From: Actinomycetota bacterium
GTDB lineage: Bacteria; Actinomycetota; Acidimicrobiia; Acidimicrobiales; Palsa-688
Assembly (NCBI GenBank): GCA_021323695.1
Contig: JAJPKN010000030.1
Location: 1 to 64,000, forward strand
DNA: 64,000 nucleotides
Direction of reading: 5' to 3'
Positions 17,772-25,934 of the stretch are shown here, piece by piece (position 1 is the stretch's first letter; every line of letters starts with the position of its first letter). The translations under genes were made by a program, and so were the position numbers. The notes under the pieces are model-generated. The model searched no databases. It worked only from the letters and a program-made list of their open reading frames with translations, and was not told the origin of the DNA.

Positions 17772-18744
17772 GGCAGCCGGCCGCGTCCTCCCGGGCCCGG
17801 CCAGGGCCAAAGCTCCGGGCCAAGGAGACGTAGCCCACCGGCAGCCCGGCCTCCCCGTCCCCGGCCACCACCAAGAACGGCACCCCCGCCGCTCGGGCCA
17901 GGGCGACCACGCCGCCCACGGCTTTGCCGGTGAAGCTCTGGCGGTCGACGTAGCCCTCTCCGGTGACGACGAGGTCGGCCTGGGCGACCCGCTCGGCCAG
18001 GCCCAAGCGCCGTGCCACCAGCTCGAAGCCAGGGACGAGGTACGCCCCGAGGGCAGCCAGGCCACCCCCCAACCCGCCCGCCGCGCCCCCTCCGGGGAGG
18101 TGGCGCACGTCACGGCCCAGGCGTTGTTCGTAGAGGCGGGCGACGCGCGACAGGCGCCGCTCCAGCAGCCCCACCTGAGCAGGGCTCGCCCCCTTCTGCG
18201 GGGAGAACAGCGCGGCTGCTTCCTGGAAGCTCGCCTGCACGTCGCAGGCCACCACCAGCCCCGCCGAAGCCGGCCCGCTCCACCCGAGGGCCTCTACCGC
18301 CCCGAGGCCCCCGTCCGTGGTCGCCGAGCCCCCCAGGCCCACTATGACCTGGCCCGCGCCGGCCCGGGCCGCTTCAGCGACCAGCTGCCCCACGCCCGTG
18401 GTGCCAGCCCGGAGGGCGTCGTTGCCCTCCGGCCCGCCGCAGAGCCACAGCCCGATGGCCTGGGCCGACTCGACCACCGCCCAGGGCTGCTGGCCACCCC
18501 CCTCTGGCGGGCAGAGAAGCCATTCTGCCTCCACCGGCTCGCCCAGCGGCCCGCACACCCGGCTGCGGCGCCTCGCGGCAAGCCGGCTGGCGAACACCTC
18601 GAGGAAGCCTTCGCCACCGTCGGACACCGGGGCCAGGTCAGGTTCCCAGCCCCGCTCCTCAGCCGCCTCGGCGATGGCGAGCGCGGCCTGCTGGGCGCTC
18701 AGGGTGCCGCGGAACTTGTCCGGCGCAGCGAGCAGGCGGGGCAT
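17740..18744 (-). CDS. Glycerate kinase (GlxK/GarK family)
   Basis: 334 residues. It opens LLAAPDKFRGTLSAQQAALAI and PVSDGGEGFLEVF, the signature of family-1 glycerate kinases, followed by IVGLGGSATTDGGLGAVEALG (about 135-155), GGGAAGGLGGGLAALGAYLVPG (about 225) and VTGEGYVDRQSFTGKAVGGV (about 265). These enzymes phosphorylate D-glycerate, usually giving 2-phosphoglycerate. Its convergent neighbour makes a phosphoglycerate glucoside, so the two may share a metabolic context (inference). ATG 18744 is the start; the tail overlaps gpgS. Confidence 0.92.
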   Translation of the reverse strand: MPRLLAAPDKFRGTLSAQQAALAIAEAAEERGWEPDLAPVSDGGEGFLEVFASRLAARRRSRVCGPLGEPVEAEWLLCPPEGGGQQPWAVVESAQAIGLWLCGGPEGNDALRAGTTGVGQLVAEAARAGAGQVIVGLGGSATTDGGLGAVEALGWSGPASAGLVVACDVQASFQEAAALFSPQKGASPAQVGLLERRLSRVARLYEQRLGRDVRHLPGGGAAGGLGGGLAALGAYLVPGFELVARRLGLAERVAQADLVVTGEGYVDRQSFTGKAVGGVVALARAAGVPFLVVAGDGEAGLPVGYVSLARSFGPGRAREDAAGCLRAAVAGRLG

Positions 18745-18835
18745 GGTCCCATCGTGCCAGTCCCAGCGCTAACCGGCCTGGCCCGCCTCCCGGGCAGCTG
18801 GACAGGGACCAGCCCAGGCCAGCCCCTCCGGCACC

Positions 18836-19447
18836 TCAGCCGTTGTAGCGAGCCGGGACACGTCCCGATATATCGGCACCCACCAGCAGCACCAAGTCCG
18901 CCAAATGGAGGCGGGCTGGAGGCACGGCGCTGTCGTTGGTGGGAGAAGGGGCCACCACCGCCGATGCAGGCAGGCCCAGAGGCGACCGGGCCAGGGCCAG
19001 GGCGTTGTCCCGGTCCGCCGGGTTCACCACGAACAACGTCGAGGTCAGGTTGGTGCTGGTTACCGCGTCCATGGGGGCCAGGGTGTCGTAGCCGAGCGCA
19101 GCCAACTGGTTCTTGAAGTAAAGGGCGGCGTGGTACTTCGTGTAGCCGTTGAGCACCAAGACCTTCACCCCGGTCGGGGGCACCGTCGTAGACGTCGTGG
19201 TCGTGGCCACGCTGCTGACGACGGGCGGGGCGAGCGTCGTCGCCGTGGTGGTGGGGTGGTGGGCCGTGGTGGTAGCGGCCGCGCTCCGGTGGGTGCCGCC
19301 CATCCGGGCCAGTACCACTACCCCTACGACGACACCCACCACCACGACAAGGACAGCCCGCCAGGGCCGGAGGGCAGGGGGCGCGGGGCCACCGCGCGGT
19401 GCGCTCCCCTCAGCTCCAGTGCCGCCCGGTGAGCCTGGGGTGCTCAC
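18836..19447 (-). CDS. LytR C-terminal-domain membrane protein
   Basis: 203 residues. A Pro/Gly-rich cytoplasmic N-terminus, one transmembrane helix (LRPWRAVLVVVVGVVVGVVV, about 27-46), a Thr-rich linker, then the LytR_C domain: TGVKVLVLNGYTKYHAALYF, followed by TLAPMDAV, and ending PARLHLADLVLLVGADIS. Such proteins occur next to DUF3263 genes in actinobacteria and are thought to act at the cell wall; the exact role is unknown. GTG 19447 overlaps the DUF3263 stop as GTGA, which fixes the start. Confidence 0.85.
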   Translation of the reverse strand: MSTPGSPGGTGAEGSAPRGGPAPPALRPWRAVLVVVVGVVVGVVVLARMGGTHRSAAATTTAHHPTTTATTLAPPVVSSVATTTTSTTVPPTGVKVLVLNGYTKYHAALYFKNQLAALGYDTLAPMDAVTSTNLTSTLFVVNPADRDNALALARSPLGLPASAVVAPSPTNDSAVPPARLHLADLVLLVGADISGRVPARYNG

Positions 19448-19704
19448 CGGCGGCGACGGCCGCGCGCCGACATGCCCCCCATCTTGGCCCCTCGCCTCTC
19501 GTAGCGGGCGCGCCGCAACCGGCGGACGAGGAGCGGGTCGTAGGACTCGGCCTCGGCGTCCTCGACCAGCCCACCGAGCAGCTGGTTGTAACGGGCCAAG
19601 GACAGGCCGAGGCGCGTGCGCACGACCTCGCTCTTGGTGCGCCCTTCCAGCCACCAACCCCGTTCGACGTCCAGGATCTCACGGTCTCGCTCACGAAGTG
19701 CCAT
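19444..19704 (-). CDS. DUF3263 domain protein
   Basis: 86 residues, starting MALRERDREILDVERGWWLE and continuing GRTKSEVVRTRLGLSLARYNQLL, an HTH-like region typical of DUF3263, and ending in a basic RRGAKMGGMSARGRRRR tail. A DNA-binding or regulatory role is plausible. ATG 19704 is preceded by AGGGTGGG. It is the first gene of a two-gene unit with the LytR_C protein; longer readings upstream run through non-coding sequence. Confidence 0.85.
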   Translation of the reverse strand: MALRERDREILDVERGWWLEGRTKSEVVRTRLGLSLARYNQLLGGLVEDAEAESYDPLLVRRLRRARYERRGAKMGGMSARGRRRR

Positions 19705-19860
19705 CCGGCCCACCCTGCCACCTGCTGGGCCCGTGGTCAAGCAACCGCCGAGCCCGGCCACCGGCACCACTATCCCAGCCCACGGCGCGCCTGGCCATGG
19801 CTCGTCGGCACGTGGCGCGCTGGCTCCGCGTTGGGGCATGCTCTTGGGTAGGGACGGCTC

Positions 19861-19931
19861 GCCCGGGTAGCTCAACGGCAGAGCACCTGCCTTGTAATCA
19901 GGCGATAGGAGTTCGATCCTCCTCCCGGGCT
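19861..19931 (+). tRNA. tRNA-Thr (TGT)
   Basis: Acceptor GCCCGGG/CCCGGGC, D-stem GCTC/GAGC, anticodon loop CTTGTAA (anticodon TGT), T-stem AGGAG/CTCCT with loop TTCGATC, discriminator T. The innermost anticodon-stem pair is mismatched (C-T). CCA is not encoded. Confidence 0.93.
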
Positions 19932-20002
19932 CGCCCGGCCGACGCTCGGGCCAGCCGGCAGCCGGCCCGTCAACGGGCGGTGCAGCCGCTGGCCCCACCC
20001 GC

Positions 20003-20791
20003 TCAGGCCCCGGAGCGCTGGCGCGCCACCTCGAAGCAGGCCACCGCCGCGGCGGCCGCCACGTTCAGGGACGGGAGGGGCCCGGGCTGGGGGATACGGG
20101 CCACCACCTCACAGCGTTCCCGGGCCAGGCGCGACAGCCCTCGGCCCTCGGAGCCGAGCACCAGCGCCAGCGGACGGTCGAGCACGGCAACGGACCACAG
20201 GTCCTGGTCGCCGGCCGGGTCCAGGCCTACCACCCACACCCCGGCCCGGGCTATTTCCCTCAGGGCCGCGGGCACCCCCGGGACCTGGGCCACGGCGAGG
20301 TGCTCGACGGCGCCGGCAGCCGCCTTCATAGCGGCCGGGGTGAACGGTGCGGCCCGGTGGCGGCCCACCACCACGCCGGTGGCACCGGCACAAGCGGCGC
20401 TGCGCAGCACGGAGCCCAAGTTGCCCGGGTCGGTGACCCCGTCCAGCACCACGAGCAGCACCGGCTGGGCACCGGCCCCCGGCACCAACAGGGCCTCCAG
20501 GGGGACCGGCTCCAGCTCCTCGGCCCAGGCGACCACGCCCTGGGCCGCGTCGGTACGGGCCACCTGGGCCAGGGCCGCGGGCGATGCCACCTTGACGAGG
20601 GCGCCTCGCTGGCGGGCCAGCTCTGCCAGCTGGGCCAGCGCGGGCCGGGGAGCGGGCCCCCCAGCCACCCACAGCTCCCGGAGGCGTCGCCTCCCGGCGA
20701 CTAGCAGCTCGCGAACGGCGTGGTAACCCTCGACCTGGGTGCCCCCCAGGCCAGCTGGCTCCCGGGGGGGCCGGTGGCCGGGCCGCTTCAC
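20003..20791 (-). CDS. rlmB: 23S rRNA (guanosine-2'-O-)-methyltransferase RlmB (SpoU/TrmH family)
   Basis: 262 residues. The N-terminal substrate-binding domain starts QVEGYHAVRELLVAGRRR; the SPOUT knot motifs are VLDGVTDPGNLGSVLRSAACAG, LALVLGSEGRGLSRLARERC and IPQPGPLPSLNVAAAAAV (canonically IPMxGxxxSLNVSVA). It would methylate G2251-type ribose in 23S rRNA using SAM. GTG 20791 overlaps the ispF stop as GTGA. Last gene of carD-ispD-ispF-rlmB; the cysS found between ispF and rlmB in mycobacteria is missing here. Confidence 0.92.
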   Translation of the reverse strand: MKRPGHRPPREPAGLGGTQVEGYHAVRELLVAGRRRLRELWVAGGPAPRPALAQLAELARQRGALVKVASPAALAQVARTDAAQGVVAWAEELEPVPLEALLVPGAGAQPVLLVVLDGVTDPGNLGSVLRSAACAGATGVVVGRHRAAPFTPAAMKAAAGAVEHLAVAQVPGVPAALREIARAGVWVVGLDPAGDQDLWSVAVLDRPLALVLGSEGRGLSRLARERCEVVARIPQPGPLPSLNVAAAAAVACFEVARQRSGA

Positions 20792-21258
20792 CTTTGCCGG
20801 ATGAGGGCTACTGCCAGGCAGGCAATGCCCTCTTTGCGGCCGAGGGCACCAAGGCCTTCTCCCCGCTTGGCCTTCAGCGACACCGGTGCCCCGATGACAC
20901 CGGCCAACCGGGCCTGCAGCTCTTCCCGGCGGCCAGCCAGACGGGGCGTCTCGGCGATGACAGTGCAATCGACGTTGGCCACCTCCCAGCGAGGGGCCAG
21001 CTTGGCCACCACCTCGGCCAGCAGGCCAAGGCTGTCGGCACCTTCCAGGGCGGGGTCGGCATCGGGGAAAAGGGCGCCGATGTCGCCCAGGCCCGCCGCG
21101 CCCAAGAGGGCATCGGCGATGGCGTGGCAGACTACGTCGCCGTCGCTATGGCCCTGGAGCCCCCGGCCCTCGAACCGGGCCCCGCCGAGGACGAGCGGCC
21201 GGCCGGGGGCGTCACTGAAGGGGTGGATGTCAAAGCCCTGGCCCACCCTGAGGGTCAT
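20788..21258 (-). CDS. ispF: 2-C-methyl-D-erythritol 2,4-cyclodiphosphate synthase
   Basis: 156 residues, the MEP-pathway step forming the cyclic diphosphate. The metal ligands are in GQGFDIHPF (about 7-15) and GLQGHSDGDVVCHAIADALLGAAGLGDIG (His about 42), and the C-terminal region VSLKAKRGEGLGALGRKEGI is also characteristic. The start overlaps the ispD stop by 4 bases. Confidence 0.97.
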   Translation of the reverse strand: MTLRVGQGFDIHPFSDAPGRPLVLGGARFEGRGLQGHSDGDVVCHAIADALLGAAGLGDIGALFPDADPALEGADSLGLLAEVVAKLAPRWEVANVDCTVIAETPRLAGRREELQARLAGVIGAPVSLKAKRGEGLGALGRKEGIACLAVALIRQR

Positions 21259-21932
21259 GGCTGCTCACCGCCACCGGTCCTGGCCAAGGCCGCCTCCGCC
21301 AGTGCCAGGTCGAGCCGGGTGGTCAGCTTCAAGTTGCCCGGGTCGCCGGGCGTGCTCACCACCCTGGCGCCCATGGCCTCGACCAAGGCAGCGTCATCGG
21401 TGGCGTCGCCCCCGCCGGCGTGGGCAGACCGCAGCACCCCGGCCCGGAAGGCCTGGGGGGTCTGGGCCGCCAGCAGGTCCTCCCGGCGCAACGTGACCAG
21501 GCGGCCGTCGGCTTGCCGCTGCTTGATCGTGTCGGCCACCGGCACGCAGGGCACCGCCCCGTCGGCCCCTTGGGCCACCGCTTCGATCACGGCCTGCCAG
21601 GTCTGGGGACGCGAGAGCGGGCGGGCAGCGTCGTGCACGACCACGACCTCGGCGTGCTGGGGCACAGCCGCCAAACCGGCTCGGACCGACTCCGCCCGGG
21701 TCTGCCCGCCGGCCACCACCTGGCTGGCCCTCCCCTGGCAGGAGCCGACCAGCTCGGGCGGGACCACCAGCACCACATTGCCCTCGCCGCAGGCGCGCCG
21801 GGCCGCTTCCAATGACCAGTCGACCACTTGCCGGCCAGCCAGCAGCGCGAACTGCTTGTGGCCGCCAAAGCGCGCGCCATTGCCGGCTGCCACCACCACC
21901 GCCCACACGGGACCAGGGAACGGGTCGGCCAC
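21255..21932 (-). CDS. ispD: 2-C-methyl-D-erythritol 4-phosphate cytidylyltransferase
   Basis: 225 residues. AAGNGARFGGHKQFALLAG (about 15-33) is the nucleotide-binding loop; VVVHDAARPLSRPQTWQAVI (about 98) and PVADTIKQ (about 128) are the other IspD signatures. It makes CDP-methylerythritol from MEP and CTP. The loop has GHKQ where many homologues have PKQ. Cotranscribed with carD upstream and ispF downstream. Confidence 0.95.
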   Translation of the reverse strand: MADPFPGPVWAVVVAAGNGARFGGHKQFALLAGRQVVDWSLEAARRACGEGNVVLVVPPELVGSCQGRASQVVAGGQTRAESVRAGLAAVPQHAEVVVVHDAARPLSRPQTWQAVIEAVAQGADGAVPCVPVADTIKQRQADGRLVTLRREDLLAAQTPQAFRAGVLRSAHAGGGDATDDAALVEAMGARVVSTPGDPGNLKLTTRLDLALAEAALARTGGGEQP

Positions 21933-21966
21933 AGGTTGGACGGTTCAGGGCCAGGTCACAAGCCCG

Positions 21967-22444
21967 TCAGGGGAGGGCTTCGTCGAGCTTCTTCTCCGCC
22001 TCTGCCTCAGAGACACCGATAGCGAAAGTGAGCTCCGAGACCAGGATCTGCCTGGCCCGGTTGAGCATCCTCTTTTCGCCGGCCGAGAGCCCCTTGTCCT
22101 TGTCCCGGTTGGAGAGGTTACGGACGACCTCAGCTACCTGGTAGATGTCACCGGACTTGAGCTTCTCCACGTGGTTCTTGTAGCGCCGGGACCAGTTCGT
22201 CGGCATCCACGTCCTTTTTGCGCAGGACGGCGAACACCTCCTCGACCTCCTCGTCGTTGATGACCTCCCGGATGCCGACTTCGGCGGTCGACTCCACGGG
22301 CACCTTCAAGGTGAGGTCGCCGTAGGCCAGCCGGAGCACCAGGTACTCCCGCTGCTCGCCGAAGTCCGAGCGCATCTCCCGCTTCTCCACGACCGCCGCC
22401 CCGTGATGGGGGTAAACCACTTTGTCTCCGACGTCGAATGCCAT
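21967..22444 (-). CDS. carD: CarD-family RNA polymerase-binding regulator, frameshifted in this sequence
   Basis: Two overlapping frames together make one normal CarD of about 159 residues. The first (22444 to 22148) gives the RNAP-interaction domain, [20 protein letters not shown] through FAVLRKKD. The second (22206 to 21967) gives the DNA-binding domain, [20 protein letters not shown] through DEALP. The frames join at an A5 run (T5 at 22215-22219 on the plus strand); with four As the protein reads [17 protein letters not shown], as in intact relatives. CarD stabilises the open promoter complex and is essential in mycobacteria, so a sequencing error is likely, but slippage or two separate polypeptides cannot be excluded. 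GGGAG precedes the ATG. First gene of the ispD-ispF-rlmB operon. Confidence 0.85.
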
Positions 22445-22562
22445 GCTTCTCCCGGATGTTCCTCGAGGACCGTTACCAGAGCTACTACCAGGGTACGCTG
22501 TCCCGAGGCGTCGATCCAGCTGACTAGTGCCAGCGTGCCAATCCGCCCAAGCCTCCTCCGGC

Positions 22563-22568
22563 TAAGGT
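22563..22568 (+). promoter_or_regulatory. Candidate leaderless -10 box TAAGGT
   Basis: TAAGGT-N7-ATG 22576, no Shine-Dalgarno. The divergent carD promoter must lie in the same roughly 130-base interval. Confidence 0.55.
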
Positions 22569-22575
22569 CAGCCCC

Positions 22576-23235
22576 ATGGAGGTAGTGCCCTTGCTGGCGC
22601 GCTCGGAGCTGTTCTCGTCGTTCTCTGAGGACGCCCTGCACCGGGTGGCGAAGAAGTCCTCCGTGGCCAGGCTGGCCCGCAACGAGGTCCTCTTCGAGCA
22701 GGGCGAGCCAGCCGACGCTCTCTACGTCGTCCGCTCCGGCCGGGTCGGCATCGGGCGGCGGTCCCCCGACGGCAGGGAGTCCCTGGTCGCCTTGATGGAA
22801 CCAGGCGACCTGTTCGGCGAGATGCCCCTGTTCGACGGTGCCCCTCGCTCCGCGTCGGCGCGTGCCCTGGGACGTTCCCAGGTCCTCAAGATCGGTTTCG
22901 AGGCGGTGCGGGCCGAGCTCGAGGCCCGGCCGGAGCTGCTGTGGGACGTGGTCGAGCTGTTGGCCGGCCGGCTCCGGGCCGCCGACGACGCCTTGGCGGA
23001 CGCCATGCTCCTGGACGTGACCGGCCGCACCGCCAAGCGGCTCTTGGAGCTGGCTGGCGGCTCGGACGAGTTCGTCCTGCCCATAACCCAAGAAGAGCTG
23101 GCTGGCTTGGTGGGCGCGTCCCGGGAACGGGTGAACAAAGCCCTGGCCGCGTTCTGCCGCCTGGGCTGGGTCGAGCAGGCCGACCGCCGGTACCGGATCC
23201 TCAACCGGGAACGGTTGGAGCAGCGCGCCCGTTGA
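22576..23235 (+). CDS. Crp/Fnr-family transcriptional regulator
   Basis: 219 residues. The cyclic-nucleotide-binding fold spans about 8-120 (LFEQGEPADALYVVRSGRVGI, then EPGDLFGEMPLFDGAPRSASARAL, the phosphate-binding cassette with the R-S pair). A dimer helix follows, then a winged HTH at about 165-215 (ITQEELAGLVGASRERVNKALAAF). The layout matches GlxR/Crp of actinobacteria, which respond to cAMP; the FGEMxLxDxxPRSAxA cassette supports cAMP binding. It stands alone, divergent from carD. Confidence 0.92.
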   Translation: MEVVPLLARSELFSSFSEDALHRVAKKSSVARLARNEVLFEQGEPADALYVVRSGRVGIGRRSPDGRESLVALMEPGDLFGEMPLFDGAPRSASARALGRSQVLKIGFEAVRAELEARPELLWDVVELLAGRLRAADDALADAMLLDVTGRTAKRLLELAGGSDEFVLPITQEELAGLVGASRERVNKALAAFCRLGWVEQADRRYRILNRERLEQRAR

Positions 23236-23334
23236 GCCTGAGCCTGGCCAACCACTTCCTGGGCCCGCAGCACCTGGTGCCGGCCTCTACAGCCACAGCG
23301 GCGGGCGAGGGCCCAGCACGGCCGGGGCAGAGGC

Positions 23335-24399
23335 TCAGCCCAGGCGGTCCAAGATGCTCGTCTCGGCCAGGCGGGCCAGCCCCTCTTTGACGAACCGGGC
23401 GCCGGTCGGCTCGATGCCCTCGACCTCGTCCAGGTCTTCTACGGTCGCCCGCAGGATCTCCTGCAGGCCTCCGTAGCGGGAGACGATGTTGTTGGCCACC
23501 TGGCTGGGCAGGCGGGGGATCTTCGACAGCAGCCGGTAGCCATGGGGGTGCAGCGGCGTCTCCAGGTCGCTGTTGGCCATCTGCAGCACGCTCGCCACCC
23601 GTTTCAGGTCGAGCAGGCTCTCGGTGGAAAGCTCGGCCAGGGCGTCCAATGCTTCGTCCACGCCCCATTCGGCGCTGTTGGGCAAGTAGTCGCGCAGGAC
23701 CTGGCGCCGCTCGTCGTCCACGTTGGCCAGCATCTCGTCCAGCTGGAGGCGCACCAGGCGGCCGTCGGCACCCAGTTCGACGCTGTAGCCGTCGACCTCC
23801 TCCGCGATCCGCCGGACCATCTCGGTGCGTTGGAGGACGGTAACGACGTCCCTCATGGTCACCATGTCCTCGACCTCCAGGGCAGACAGGGCGTTGGTGA
23901 CGATGTCCAGGCGGTCGCGGTAGCGCTCCAGGGTCTGCAGCGCCTGGTTGGCCCGGCCGAGGAGCCGGGTGATGGGGGCGAGCTGGCGCTTGTGCGGCCC
24001 CCGGTAGACCGATATGACCGAGAGGTCCTCCGAGACGGTGATGACGGGCACGTCCAGAGAGCGGGCCACCCGCTCGGCCGTCCGGTGCCGGGTACCGGTC
24101 TCGGAGGTGGCCACCGGGCTGGGCACCAGGTGGACGTTGGCCCGGGCGATGCGGCTGGCGTCAGCGGCCAGGATGATAGCCCCGTCCATCTTGGCCAGCT
24201 CCGACAGCCGCTGGGGGGTGTACTCGGCGTCCAGCAGGAAGCCGCCGGAACAGATGGAGAGCACCTCGGGGCCGTCCCCGACCACGATGAGGGCGCCCAG
24301 GTTGGCTTGCAGGATCCGGTCAAGGCCCTCCCGCAGCGGGCCACCGGGGGCGGCGAGCGTAAGGGCCTCGATCATGGCCACGCTCAGGCGTTCTGGCAC
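23335..24399 (-). CDS. disA: Diadenylate cyclase DisA (DNA integrity scanning protein)
   Basis: 354 residues. The DAC domain has the catalytic DGA at 72-74 and RHR in GTRHRTAERVA at 104-106, so it should make c-di-AMP from two ATP. A central helical region and a C-terminal HhH DNA-binding domain (LLSKIPRLPSQVANNIVSRYGGL) complete the normal architecture. Start: GTG 24399, with a TAACAT box 6 bases upstream inside the end of radA; this gives an 80-base overlap with radA. ATG 24375 is the alternative. Confidence 0.95.
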   Translation of the reverse strand: MPERLSVAMIEALTLAAPGGPLREGLDRILQANLGALIVVGDGPEVLSICSGGFLLDAEYTPQRLSELAKMDGAIILAADASRIARANVHLVPSPVATSETGTRHRTAERVARSLDVPVITVSEDLSVISVYRGPHKRQLAPITRLLGRANQALQTLERYRDRLDIVTNALSALEVEDMVTMRDVVTVLQRTEMVRRIAEEVDGYSVELGADGRLVRLQLDEMLANVDDERRQVLRDYLPNSAEWGVDEALDALAELSTESLLDLKRVASVLQMANSDLETPLHPHGYRLLSKIPRLPSQVANNIVSRYGGLQEILRATVEDLDEVEGIEPTGARFVKEGLARLAETSILDRLG

Positions 24400-25861
24400 C
24401 GGCTGATGTTAACTCATGGCGCGCCGGCTCATGAGCGGCGCTCGGCCGCTGGAGGGGCGCCGGCGGCCTCACCACGCAGCCCACTGCCTCGGCCAGTGCC
24501 GCGGCGTGCTGCAAGTGCAAGGAGGAGGGCCGGGGCGCCCCGCTCGGGCCGGCCCGCGGCTGGCAGTTGCGTTCGCTGGCGGTCGAAGCGGGGACCAGCG
24601 CGGAACGAAAGCCGAGCCTGGAAGCCTCCGTCAGCCTCCGGGTGAGGGCTGTCACCTGCCTGAGCTCCCCGCCCAGGCCCACCTCACCCAGGGCGACCAT
24701 CTCGGGGGGCAGGGCGGTGCCGAAAAAAGACGAGGCCAGGGCCAAGCAGATGGCCAGGTCAGCCGCGGGCTCGTAGGCCCGGGCCCCGCCCGCGACCGAG
24801 ACATAGATGTCGCGGTCGCTCACCCTCACCCCTGCCCGGCGGTCCAAGACGGCCACCAGCAGGGCTACCCGGTTGGGGTCGAGGCCAGTCACCGACCGGC
24901 GGGGCACCGCGGCGGCCCGGCCGACCAAGGCCTGCACCTCCACCAGCACCGGGCGGTGGCCTTCAAGCGTGACCGTGACCGCCGAGCCAGGTGCCCCCTT
25001 GAGCCGGTCGCCGAGGAACAGGGCGCTTGGGTCAGCGACGCTGGACAGGCCGTGCTCCCCCATCTCGAACAAGCCAGTCTCCCCGGTAGGGCCGAAGCGG
25101 TGCTTGACCGCCCGCAGCGCCCTCAGGGCCAGGTACCGGTCCCCCTCGAAGGTGAGGACGGTGTCCACCAGGTGCTCCAGCACCCGGGGGCCGGCCAAGG
25201 CACCCTCCTTGTTCACATGCCCCACCAGGACCAGGGCCGTCCCCCTGGCCTTGGCCAGGCCCACCAGGGCCTGGGCACAGCCGCGTACCTGGGCCAGCGA
25301 CCCCGGTGGGGAGCTGATGGCCGGGTCGCTCACAGCCTGCACCGAGTCCACCACGACGACGTCGGGAGCCAGGTTGCAAATGGCTTCTTCGACTGCGGGC
25401 AGCACGGTGGCCTCCAGCACGAAGACGCCGGCGACATCGGCCCCTAGCCGCTGCGCCCGCCTGCGCACCTGGTGGGCTGCCTCCTCGGCGGCCACCAGTA
25501 GGCACTTGCTACCCGAGGAGGCCAGGGCCGCCATGGCCTGGAGGAGCAGCGTTGACTTCCCCGTGCCCGGCTCTCCTCCGATGAGGGTGGCAGAACCGGG
25601 CAGGAGGCCGCCGCCCAGTACCCGGTCGAGCTCGCCGATACCCGTCGGCCGCGGGCAAGCGGCGCTGGCGCTCACGTCCTGTAGGGCGACGGCCTGGGTG
25701 GAGCTGGCAGCCCGGCGCCCGCCCTGCCGGTTGGCATCGGGGCTGCCGGCCGGCACCTCGACCAGGGTGTTCCATTGGGCGCAGGAGCCGCAGCGGCCCG
25801 ACCAACGCGCTTGGAGGACGCCGCAGCTCTGGCACCGGTACGCGCTGCGTTGCTGGCCCAC
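24320..25861 (-). CDS. radA: DNA repair protein RadA (Sms)
   Basis: 513 residues, somewhat long. A C4 zinc finger (Cys 10, 13, 24, 27), Walker A GEPGTGKST (96-104), the RadA motif as KHRFGPTGE, and a Lon-protease-like C-terminal domain ending near LAEAVGCVV. RadA is a RecA-like branch-migration helicase in recombination. After the usual end the frame stays open for about 45 Pro/Arg-rich residues (PPAPLQRPSAAHEPARHELT...), which overlap the disA start; this tail looks like read-through of a lost stop codon. GTG 25861 is the start. Confidence 0.93.
   Translation of the reverse strand: MGQQRSAYRCQSCGVLQARWSGRCGSCAQWNTLVEVPAGSPDANRQGGRRAASSTQAVALQDVSASAACPRPTGIGELDRVLGGGLLPGSATLIGGEPGTGKSTLLLQAMAALASSGSKCLLVAAEEAAHQVRRRAQRLGADVAGVFVLEATVLPAVEEAICNLAPDVVVVDSVQAVSDPAISSPPGSLAQVRGCAQALVGLAKARGTALVLVGHVNKEGALAGPRVLEHLVDTVLTFEGDRYLALRALRAVKHRFGPTGETGLFEMGEHGLSSVADPSALFLGDRLKGAPGSAVTVTLEGHRPVLVEVQALVGRAAAVPRRSVTGLDPNRVALLVAVLDRRAGVRVSDRDIYVSVAGGARAYEPAADLAICLALASSFFGTALPPEMVALGEVGLGGELRQVTALTRRLTEASRLGFRSALVPASTASERNCQPRAGPSGAPRPSSLHLQHAAALAEAVGCVVRPPAPLQRPSAAHEPARHELTSAGARTPERGHDRGPYARRPRWPAAGGP
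24406..24411 (-). promoter_or_regulatory. Candidate leaderless -10 box TAACAT of disA
   Basis: TAACAT-N6-GTG 24399, located within the 3' part of the radA reading frame. Confidence 0.5.
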
Positions 25862-25934
25862 GAGCCGGCCAGGTTAGGCCGGGCCAATGACGGTTACGGG
25901 CCGTGGCGACGGGGCACCGGCAGGTGGCGCCGAC

